Assembly (NCBI GenBank): GCA_963931865.1
Contig: OZ007506.1
Span: 14,663,969-14,727,968 of the forward strand
DNA: 64,000 bases
Source of the DNA: Axinella damicornis
Lineage: Eukaryota > Porifera > Demospongiae > Axinellida > Axinellidae
Reading direction: 5' to 3'
Positions 40,301 through 52,300 of the stretch are shown in pieces. How positions within the stretch are numbered: the first letter of the stretch is position 1; each line of letters starts with the position of its first letter. Below the pieces are notes generated by a model. The model had not been told where the DNA came from. It saw only the letters and a program-made list of their open reading frames with translations, and did no database searches. Made by a program: the position numbers and the translations under genes.

Positions 40301-43300
40301 TACCTCGGTTTTATGAAGTACGAAATTTAATGTGTCAACACAACGGCGCAAGACACTTCTAATTCAGCGATCTTGAGTAATAATTACGTTCGTTGCTAAG
40401 TGATCGCGCATGCGTACAAACGAGAAAATGGCGTGACTAAAGAAGCCATAGTTATTGAGTGGGCAGCTGCAGTCTCCTGGTGAAAACTTGGAGGTTGCAA
40501 AAAAGCGATGGCCAGGTGCACTACTCGGTGTGAAATGCTGCTGTTTCGTGCAAAAACCATCATGAGAGATTGAGGCGACGCTGAGCTAGCCCGTCTGAAG
40601 AAAGAAGAAGAAGAAAGAAAAATAATTTGCCCGTTTTGCGAGTACCTGGTGTGGTACTTTCGCGACGGTTTTTCGCGACGCGAGGAGTCTTGTTGGTCAT
40701 GAAAACACTCGAAGATGAACGGTATGTGGATACAAAGGCTTATAAGTGTACCGTTTCTGAGATTTGGAGAGATTCTTTTGTATTAGCATATATTGCGTGT
40801 ACGTCGTATCCCTACATACAGAGTCTACCGACTCTGTGATAACCCCCAAGCCGTATGTCATTGAAAATTTTGATGCCCTCTAACTGCCAAACGAAACAAG
40901 CTTTAGGCTTCAAACTTGGAGGCTTTACTAACTACCCTAAGGCCTACATGCACCACAACATCAGATTGCCAGCCCCCTCAGAAATTTTGGTGGGCTCTAT
41001 TTAGACTTGTGCACATGTGCTATTACATGGAGCACTAGCGTATGTACTATCACATATGCCCACACTAAACGGCACATACATGTACATGTACGTATATATC
41101 GTCTAGCCTCGTTCCCAGGCCATTGCCCAGCTTTTCGTCGCTTGCAGTACGGTAAAGCAGGCTGCAAGCGACGAAAAGCTGGGCGTGGGACTGGGAACGA
41201 GGCTATATATCGTCACTGTTCAGGGCAGTAATGAATACCTGTTGGTTACGCAATAGGAGAAAGCTGCGTTTTCAGCCAGTCATTGTACTGCTGTAGCTTG
41301 TGCAGGCAACATACAAAAGGTGGTGTGCCATCGATTGACAGTTCATACAATCATGTTTCCAGGTTAAAACCTACACTGTACGAATGTATATACTAGGATC
41401 CAGCTAAAACATATGCATGGTGGTGTCCCCGGCACTTGAGTGACAGTGTGGAACAAGGAAACTGACGGCACAATACATATTCCCTCCCCACGTGTATGAG
41501 TCATACACAAACATGGACGTAGAGGTGCGTGCACATATCTATTGTTCCCTCACATGGAGCACGTCCCAGACCTCGACCTCTCCTCTGGAGTCCCTGGTCA
41601 GCACCTGCTGCTTGTTAGCCACAATCCGGTACTCCTTGATACTGCTGCCACCTATGAGAACGGTACATGTACACCTAAACGTTATGCATGAGCGACGTGT
41701 ATGAATAATACATAAACAGAATACGTACACGTATAAGTGATAGCGTACTCGCTCTAATTTTGGGAACTATTCAAACGTCAAACGGCATACTTTAATCCTT
41801 CCTAATTCATTGACAGCATGGTTGTTGAAATTCATTGAGTTATTCTGGAACAAATTTGACAGCTATAATTTCCCAGGCCAATCCCGTTTTCAGCTCTGCA
41901 GTCTACTTCGACAGGGATAGTGGATATATTCATCATATGGTGCAGTGAAAAACGGGGAAGGGCGGGCATAATTCATCACGTCAATGATGTCAGGTGAACA
42001 TAACGGGGTGGGACCCAGTCTAGCCTCTACCTCACCCTCCACCACCTCTACCTCACCCTCCCCCACCTCTACCTCACTCTACCTCACCCTCCCCCACCTC
42101 TACCTCACTCTACCTCACCCTCCACCACCTCTACCTGACCCTCCCCCACCTCTACCTCACCCTCCACCGACCAAATCTACCTCACCCTCCACCACCTCTA
42201 CCCTCCACCGACCACCTCTATCTCACCCACCCCACCTCCCTCATCTCTTCCACAAGCACAATCCCTCCATCACACCAGGAGCGCATAGAGCGCATAATGA
42301 GGTAGAGAGCGGAAGAAAGGGAGGAGCGTCAAATGACCACGCAAAAGATTAAAAATTGAAAACTTACCCACGGTAGTCCCGTTACTATTTTTAGCATGCA
42401 CGAGTATTGTTGTTTTTATGTGATGCCATTGACTGACTACAGCGACAGGCCAAATCTCGATGGGAGAGAGAGAAGATAGTGTCCGCAGTAATGAACTCCA
42501 GAAAAGCAAAAGGAGCGGTTTGTTTATTCCGCTAGTCGAGACGCCCGCTTGGCTGTGTGAAGCGGCTCGATTGATTGCATCGTCATACAGCACTTTCTCA
42601 AGGTCTGTCACTACCAGTATAACTGCCTCGCTACCATTGGAGTCTTGATACTGGCCTTTTCTCTGTCATCTAGCAGTCATCCTTCTTGAAGTTTCCGTAC
42701 GTGTGCGAGCTAAAAATAGTAACAGGACAATCGTGGGTAAGTTTTTAATCTTTTGCGTGGTCATTTCACGCTCCTCCATTTTTTCCGCTCTCTAGGCGCT
42801 CCTGATCACACTCACCACCTCTGCCTCATGCTCCAATTCACAACAGTTGTATATGCTGCATACCTGGTAAGCTACAGACGGGTTTGATGAAGATGGGTGT
42901 TGGTTCATCAATGTCGGTAATCCCAGGGTCCTCCTCTTCCTCCACCTCCTCCCCTTCCCCCTCCTCCTGCATTACAGCTGCTGAGTCCATGTTGATGGAC
43001 TGGAAGAAAATGAACAATTTTGAAATTAATTGAAATGGTACGTAGAAAACATGTCAAACTACAACATGTACAGTGGAACCTGTCAATAGTGCTCAACTTG
43101 GAGACCAGTATTTTTGGGGGCCATCATAAATTGTTATGTTGGTGTCATTCTTGTATGCATTGCTGGTTTTTCGTTTGGGTTTTTTCCCCATGGAGATCAT
43201 AAATAGGTGGCTGGTTTATTTAAGCAATGACCACTATAGACAGGTTCCACTTCATTCACAATACCTAGATCAGATACTCGTAAGCACGTGGTCAGGTCAC

Positions 43301-46300
43301 ACGTACGCATGCGGCGCGCGCGAGGCATGATGTGGATATGCATTCCTAGAACGTACGTGTGAACTACAATACATAACTATGTGTGTTGGCAGAGGTCGTG
43401 GGCAGCATCATGCCTGCTGAAGGATAGCTACCTGGTTGATCCTGCCAGCAGTCAAATGCTTGTCGCAAAGACTAAGCCATGCATGTTGATGTTACAATGT
43501 CAATAAGACAATACTGATACTAATGCCAGCAAAGGTGTGTCTTCACTTTTTGGTGTGTACACGTCACCATCATATTGGAGGTTGGTACAGCACTACAGCT
43601 GAGGATGGGGCTACACAAGCAGGCAGATGCTGTCACTGCCAAATATGTCAGAGGGGATGAGAACAATGTGACTAATATGTAATCCTTTGGAATAGAGTAA
43701 GAGGAGTAAGAGGGCTTTTCAGCTTCCACCTACGAGGTGAGGGGACATGTGCCAACAACAGGCAATACTGATACTGATGCTGGCAAAGGTGTGTCTTCAC
43801 TTTTTGGTGTACACGACACCATCACATGGAGGTTGGTACAGCACTACAGCTGAGGATGGGGCTACACAAGCAGGCAGATGCTGTCACTGCCAAATATGTC
43901 AGAGGGGATGAGAACAATGTGACTAATATGTAATCCTTTGGAATAGAGTAAGAGGAGTAAGAGGGCTTTTCAGCTTCCACCTACGAGGTGAGGGGACATG
44001 TGCCAACAACAGGCAATACTGATACTGATGCTGGCAAAGGTGTGTCTTCACTTTTTGGTGTACACGACACCATCACATGGAGGTTGGTACAGCACTCCAG
44101 CTGAGGACGGGGCTACACAAGCAGGCGGATACTGTCACTACCAAATATGTCAGAGGGGATGTGAAATCCTTTGGAATCAGCTTCCACGTACGAGGTGAGG
44201 AGACATGTGCCAACAACAGACAATACCGATGTCAGAGGGGATGTGAAATCCTTTGGAATCAGCTTCCACGTACGAGGTGAGGAGACATGTGCCAACAACA
44301 GACAATACCGATACTGATGCCGGCAAAGGTGTGCCTTCACCTTTGGTGTATACACGTCACCATCATATTGGAGGTTGGTACAGCACTCCAGCTGAGGATG
44401 AGGCTACACAAGCAGGCGGATGCTGTCACTGCCAAATATGTCAGAGGGGATGAGAACTATGTGACTATTACGTAATCCTTTGGAATACATGTAGAGTAAG
44501 AGGAGTACATGTAAGAAGCCTTTTCAGCTTCCACGTACGAGGTGAGGGGACATGTGCCGACAACAGACAATACTGATACTGATGCCGGCAAAGGTGTGTC
44601 TTCACTTTTCGGTGTGTACACGACACCATCACATGGAGGTTGGTACAGCACTACAGTTAGATGGGGCTACACAAGCAGGCAAATGACGTCACTACTAAAT
44701 ATGTCAGAGGTACATGTATGTGGATGTGAACCATGGGCATTATTGAGGTGAAGGACAATTGTAAATATGAGGTGGATGAGGTAAAGGTCACCATCATATT
44801 GGAGGTTGGTACAGCACTCCACATGAGGATGGGGCTACACAAGCAGGTGGATGACGTCACTAACAAATATGTCAGAGGTATGACAGACCTTACCAACAAG
44901 TGTGGGGAGGAGCGGCGGTCAAGGAAGTAGTAACATCATGTACTTCAAACTACAGACATGTGCTGCATTGCTGCTGATATATATGTGGCTCCATGGCAAC
45001 TAGGAATATTGATGTAAAGTGCAAAGTACCGAAACGTGCAGAAGTGTGACATTCACAGCTTTACAATTAAGTCATAATAGCGTGTAATCCCCTGGAACAG
45101 CTTTACAGCTTACACCTAGTGACATCTGCCAAGGGACCGAGGAAGCAGTTGATTATTCTACAATCATGGCATTGTAGTTGATAGCAAATGCTATCCTCTG
45201 ATGGAGAACGAACAAAGCAATGAAAATTCTGGAGGTCCTCATGTAAAGTCCTGGCAGCCAACAAAGCATTGCATCACGAAGTGAGTGGTTGGTCAGCGGA
45301 GACGGGGAGGGCCAGTGTCGATCTGTAAGAAGCCTACTATAGTCCCTCCTACGTACATATATAGACTACGTATGTCCATACTATACCAATACATACAGTT
45401 AGTTTCGTACACAAGTGAGGAGTCCGATTCAGCAAGATCAATTCAGCTTGGCATGACCGGGCCTGCCACAGGATGTAGCTCACACTTCATCCACTGTCAG
45501 TGCCAAGCTAGATGAAATTGTCTGAACAACCAAAAGAATGTTCAGGAAGAACATGGAGCAGACTTTCCTCTGTGCGATACGCAAGGGGATGGTGTCAGCA
45601 CCTGTGGCTGCCAAGTGTTGCAGGAGAATCATCGGTTGTCAGCAATATGATTTTGGCTAGCTGGCTTCAAGGGCATACACCCTGCCCACACTGTGCCTCT
45701 CCAATTGAGGGTCAGATCATACATACTTCGAGGGCTGGATGAAGTAATACAAACTTCGCAGGCAATGGTGGAAGAATAAAGAGCCCTGGAAACTCCTGTA
45801 TCCACCAGCCACTGACGGGAAGTTCTGGAATCTGACAGCGAATTTGATGACCTGCCACCTTTCCACTCAACATGACAATATAGTCCCTCTTATATACGTA
45901 CATATATACACTACGTATATGTCCATACTATACCAATACATACAGTTAGTTACGTATCACTGAGTTGTGCTGTTCACTCAGATAATACAGTCAACTTCTT
46001 TCCACTGCAGGGACCGGAGGTGGCCTTTTATGACCATCATAGCACCACTTCATAATTTGTGTAAGCCACAATGCGCATACTGTTTTGTTCACTGTTGTGT
46101 TGTGCAAGACCTGTACTGTACGTCGACGTGTAACAATTAACAAAAATGTGCTAGGCAAAAATGTTTCCGAGAAATGATTATTTGATCAGTGACACCGGTT
46201 ATGTACAAACTTGCTACTACTAACAGTAAGTTCAAATATGGTCCAATTTGGACCTGCCATTGCCATTAGAGAAGCCAGAGGGGAAGCTGTTGAAGTAGGA

Positions 46301-49300
46301 AGATCTTTCGATCACGTTGGCGACACTGACAAACGAATTCGGGTCGGGGGTAGCCAGATTAAGCTACATAAACCCGAAGACGGGCTTGCGACGCATTCTT
46401 CGTATCAGCACTGACGGGAGGCATGACGAAGCTCACTATGTTACAAAATGGGACGCAATATTTTTGACTGTCTTGTACTTCTCCCAGACCCCCAGTCTAG
46501 CATGGCCATTGATTACTCCCTCCTTGTATGCCCTATAAGGAGAAACGTGATGCTATTGGCAACACTATTTATTCCCTGTAGAGGGGAGACTTCTTCAGAT
46601 GTGAGTTCCCAAAGCTGGGAGAGGTTCAGAGTCTTATTACTCCCGAAGTACGCATAATGGTACTAACTGCTGCAGCACCTCCTACGTACGTACACCAGGC
46701 TGTTGAGCTGGTCCTGTGAGAAAACATGGGGCCAGGATGCCACAGGTACTAGTGCATGGACAAGGCCTGTACAAGCTGGAGAAGGTGAATCAGTCCCAGG
46801 GGAAGGATATCAGTGGAATGCGACCAATGATGAACCTTGCATGGTGCTGGAAGTTCAAACACCAAAGGAATGGCAATGCCTTGATGACACCGGCGGTATA
46901 GCAATGCCATTTGGTAGAAACAGTAATGTGATGGCTCAAAGAATATTTTGTTGCACAAATGCTGCGCTACGTTTGTACAACGGTGCATGCGGTTTGAAGT
47001 GAAGAATGCCCAAATCAAGAGCTTTGTTTGAAGAAATTTCACCATTGCAACAAAGCATCAACACTACATGTGCACACAGTTGAAGCCTGTACCTGGAGTG
47101 GAGACGACATCAGACTTCTTGTACAAAGGAGATGAAATAGGAAATGTTTTTCACGCTATGGAGGATCGCAGGCTACTTTTGTCATTCGTTATCCGTTTAG
47201 TCACAGGTGCCACGGTAGATATCCTCATTTCCACATGCGGCGAGGACAGTTATTGAACAATGCTAAACATTGTCTATTGGGTGCATGCCCTCAAATGCAT
47301 CCATAGAGTAAGTTTTCAATCCAGTTATTTAGAAGCTTCTAGATCTTCGTCACTCTATGTCACGGCCATGGATGATAATAATTTGCATACGCTATGAAGA
47401 ATGTGCTTCTCTGTATCAGTTTTTCCATATATCATTGGGCAAAGAATTTAAGGAACCGATCAGAGCACCGAATCTCTCACGCTTTCGGCTGGTTGACATG
47501 TTTACTCACCCAACCAAGAAGGATGTCAATGTCTGGCTGCACGAGACTAGGACCATGTCGCCTCAGATCCCATCAACAGACTGCGAGTTCCCGAAGAAGA
47601 TATGTCAGTGGAGCGAGAGTGGTTGGAAAGATTAGTAATTATCTTTGACACTCACACAAGCTACGTATAGCGACCTAACAAATGTAGTATCGGATCAGGC
47701 ATTAGAGTTGTTCTCCTTGATGCAGACTACTGAGACACTGAACAAATTAATTTCCACGATTATGTATCTCAGGTGATTAAATTCTAATTCTATATACTGT
47801 AGCATTCAGGAGTAACATTTCGCTCCAGAGGTATTTCTGGAATGATGGTCTAAAGGTGCTGCACAGGCCAAAAATTGCCAGAAGTGAGAAGAGATCATGA
47901 TTAAGAGATGGTAATGGCCGTTGGCATCACTTTGGAGAAAGGTATTCTTTTAGAAGCTAAAGCATCTGCATTCCTTTCTGGGATTCTTGCTACAGGTTTC
48001 GGATGAGCCCAAGGCAAAGCGGGCTACAGAAACATGCTGCAGTGTAGAGGATGCTCTGCAGCGTAATTCATAAGCAGTCAAGACAACTCTGTTAATGTCA
48101 AGATCAGAGCTGCTGTCTTCAGTAAGCCTATACACGTAGCAAGCTCACTCACACATTATGTATAACCAGAGTGAATATATACATGTAAGTATTTACCCTG
48201 TGGGCCTAGTGTTACACCTCAGTGAAGCATGTGCTAACTACGAAAGCATTGGGCTCATTCATGTAGGAACCCAAATATGACTGGATTAGGTAGCTACTGG
48301 CTTTTTGAACAAAATCTAGCAGTTACTTGTACGTAACTTCCTTATACAGAATACTGCCTACAGAAGTACTGTTCCGCCAGCTACGGCAAGCTATTGAGGG
48401 ACCTCACCAACAAGTGTGGGAAGGAGCGATGGTGGAGGAAGTAGCTAAGCTTTGAATCAGATATTCACAATTAAGTCACACTAGCCTTTGGAACAGAGTA
48501 AGCGGCCTTTACAGCTTCCACCTATGAGGATAGACCTACACAAACAGGCAGATGTGGTCACCACCAAATACGTCAGAGGGGATGAGAACTATGCGACAAT
48601 TCTGTAATCCTTTGGAAGAGAGTAAGAGGAGTAAGAGGCCTTTTCAGCTTCCACCTACGAGGTGAGGGGACACGTTCCAACAACAGACAATACCAATACT
48701 GATACTGATGCCGGTAAAGGTGTGTCTTCACCGTTTGATGCGTACACGTCACCTTCATAGTGGAGGTTGGTACAGCACTCCAGCTGAGGATGGGGCTACA
48801 CAAGCAGGCGAATTCTGTCACTACCAAATATGTCAAAGCGGATGTGAAATCCTTTGGAATCAGCTTCCACGTACGAGGTGAGGGGACATGTGCCAACAAC
48901 AGTCAATACTGACACTGAGCCGGCAAAGGTGTGCCTTCACCATTTGGTGTGTACACGTCACCATCATATTGGAGGTTGGTACAGCACTACAGCTGAGGAT
49001 GGGGCTACACAAGCAGGCGGATGCTGTCACTGCCAAATACGTCAGAGGGGATGAGAAATCCTTTGGAATCAGCTTCCATGTACGAGATGAGGGGACATGC
49101 GCCAACAACAGACAATACTGATACTGATGCCAGCAAAGGTGTGTCTTCACCTTTTGGTGTGTACACGTCACCATCATATTAGAGGTTGGTACAGCACTCC
49201 AGCTGAGGACGGACCTACACAAGCAGGCAGATGCTGTCACTACCAAATATGTCAGAGGGGATGAGAACTACGTGAATATTATTATGTAATCCTTTGGATA

Positions 49301-52300
49301 GAGAAAGAAGACAGGACTTTTCAGCTTCCACGTACGAGGTGAGGGGACATGTGCCAACAACAGACAACACTGACACTGATGCCGGCAAAGGTGTGTCTTC
49401 ACCATTTGGTGTGTACACGTCACCATCATACTGGAGGTTGGTGGTATAGCACTACAGATGAGGATGGGGCTACACAAGCAGGCGAATGACGTCACTACAA
49501 AATATGTCAGAGGGGATGAGAACTACATGTACGTGAATATTATTACGTAATCCTTTGGATAGAGAAAGAGGAGTAACAGGGCTTTTCAGCTTCCACCGAC
49601 GAGGTGAGGGGACATGTGCCGACAATACTGATACTGATGCCAGCAAAGGTGTGTCTTCACCATTTGGTGTGTACACGTCACCATCATATTGTACAGCACT
49701 ACAGATGAGATGGGGCTACACCAGCAGGCGAATGACGTCACTACTAAATACGTCAGAGGGGATGTGAACAATGGGCATGAAGGGCAACTGTAAATTGAGT
49801 AACCATGAGGTGGACGAGGTAAAGGTCACCATCATATTGGAGGTTGGTACAGCACTCCATATGAGGATGGGGCTACACCAGCAGGCGGATGACGTCACTA
49901 ACAAATATATATGAGCCATGGAATATGAAAACCAACGACCGAAATTTTACCCTGAAAAACGTTAAATTAGATAAATAGGTTTTTAAAAAGGATACGGTAT
50001 GTCACGTGATAAAAGCACGAGGATTAATTATAGTAGCTGAAAGCAGCTGTACGGTCATTGTGTTAGTGTTTGCTGTCTAGTGCGGGAGGTGCAGACTTGT
50101 TTTCTTGCTAGAGCATTGTTGATTAGCTACAGGAATAGGCAGTTGCGTAGCCCAATGGCAGAAATTGCGGAGAGGAGTTTTTACACTACTGATGAAACGC
50201 TTCAAGAGGCCTTGAGGGAGAACGACTCAGTAACTGGAAGTGACCCAAGTACGGAAGATGACTTGAGTAGCGATGAAACAGACTCTGAGTCTGATTCTGA
50301 TTCATGCACTGATGAAACTATCGGCGAAGACCTGGATGAGGAATCGCTACTCGAAAAACTAACCGATCGATACTACACGCGTACAATGCAGTCTACACAG
50401 GAGCGGACTGGAATGCAGCAGAGGGAAGCTGACCTGTTGGCTGTACGTGACAGATTTCGCGCTGGGTGTGGCTGTTCTTTGGACTGCTTTGCCGACTTCA
50501 GTGTTGAAGAAGTAGCAGACGCTAGGCTTTCGCTCAAGCGCCTTTCCAAGGCTGAGTGTGACATGCTGTTAACTGGGAAACTGCAGACATTTTACAAGCC
50601 ACCACAGGATGGCTCAGCTCCAAAAAGAGCACGCCTCTCATATGCATATGACAGCAGAGAGGTCTGTGAAGGTGCTTTCTGTTTTATTCATGGTATTGGT
50701 GATTATACCCTTCGTGCTTTGAAGAAACATCTCCGTGACCATGGCCTAACCCCACGTGTGCATGGGAACAAAGGGAAAAAGCCTGCGCATGCTTTTACAA
50801 GGGTAACTATCTTGAATGTATTGACCTTCATTTACCAATATGCAAAGGTCCATGGCTTACCTCAACCAGCTCCACCAAAGGGAAGAGCAGGACAGCCAAT
50901 TCAGTACCTACCTGCCTCCCAAAACAAGAAAATTGTTTACAAGGAGTATGAACGTGCATGCACACCCCCTGATTTTCGATTCAGCTCTAAATTTCCAGGG
51001 GATGTGTTTGTGAAGGAGAGCGGCACTGCAAAAGAACGCAAAATAACTATTCTTCGACCCAAGCACCCTGCCATCCGCAAATCTTCACTTCCTCCAGTTA
51101 TTGCAGCTGCTGGTCTTACACAGGAGCGGAAACAATACTTGTTTTCAACCATCCGTGAACACATTTGGGACCCATACAAAGATATTACATGCCCTAATCC
51201 GGACATTTAACCTTGATGTACACTGTACCTCTCTGCTGCTTGTGTATCACTATCCATGTTTCATGTCATTATGGTCTTTGTACCAATGTTGAATAATTAT
51301 AGTTTTTCTACTGACCGAAAGTCACCTCGAATAGGACAAAGGAAGTAGTGGATGAACATTAGTAGTGATGATGATAGTTCACAGCATGTTTCTACAATCC
51401 GTTAGGACTTGTTTGGTACCAAATACAGGATTTTGAGTTTTTGACCCTCACCTGTGGGTTTTCTCATTCCATTATAGTTTTTCCTACTGACTGAAAGTCA
51501 CCTCGAATAAGACAAAGGAAGTAGCGGATAAACAACAGTAGTGATGATAATATTTCACAGCGTGATTTTACAATCGGTTAGGAAGTGTTTGGTACCAAAT
51601 ACAGAATTTTGAGTTTTTGACTCCAAATTTCACCCGTTGGTTTTCTCATTCCATGGCTCATATGTCAGAGGTATGACAGACCTTACCAACAAGTGTGGGG
51701 AGGAGCGCCGGTCAAGGAAGTAGTAACATGTATTTCAAACTACAGACATGTGCTGCGTTGCTACTGATATACATGTACTTATCATACACCTACGTTTGAA
51801 TAATGTACAGCAGTCAATGGAAAAGCCTGGTACGCAAGCGCAGTTGATAAAAACCCGTATTTTGTACTGTAGGTCACGTGAAAAATCCGTATTAGTACTG
51901 TTGATCACGCGAGAAATCCGTATTATGTACAGTAAGTCACGTGCGCTACAGCAACTCTGTGATAGTTTCGTGTCAGAGACTACCTGGACTAGCTGGTACT
52001 GACTACCTTTTGGGCTCCTGAAGAGGGCTGACTTACATCTCGATACTTCCGGAAGTCGAGGTTGAACTCGTTCGTATACTCCGTTTGAAATGGACCGTAC
52101 AACTGCCCATCGTGGACCGACCGTACAGCTGCCAGTTATCGGCGTGGCTCCGCCTTGGGCTTGGTACGCAGGCCTTCTCGCCCAAGCGTTTGAAGCTTGC
52201 CGTACTAACGCGAAGGGTTGGCAACCAGAAATGAAAATATTGTCGCCATGAGCAAGCTATGGTAACGCGCATTCGCTACGTTCATTGGTAGAGGAATGTG

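Noticed and set aside
46211..47635. Series of plus-strand frames of 60-100 residues
   Set aside because: Frequent stops between them, no recognisable motif and no consistent splice phases.
43500..49910. Possible CRISPR-like or coding repeat array
   Set aside because: Units are ~250 bases, head-to-tail without unique spacers, in a eukaryotic intron, and no frame is conserved between units.
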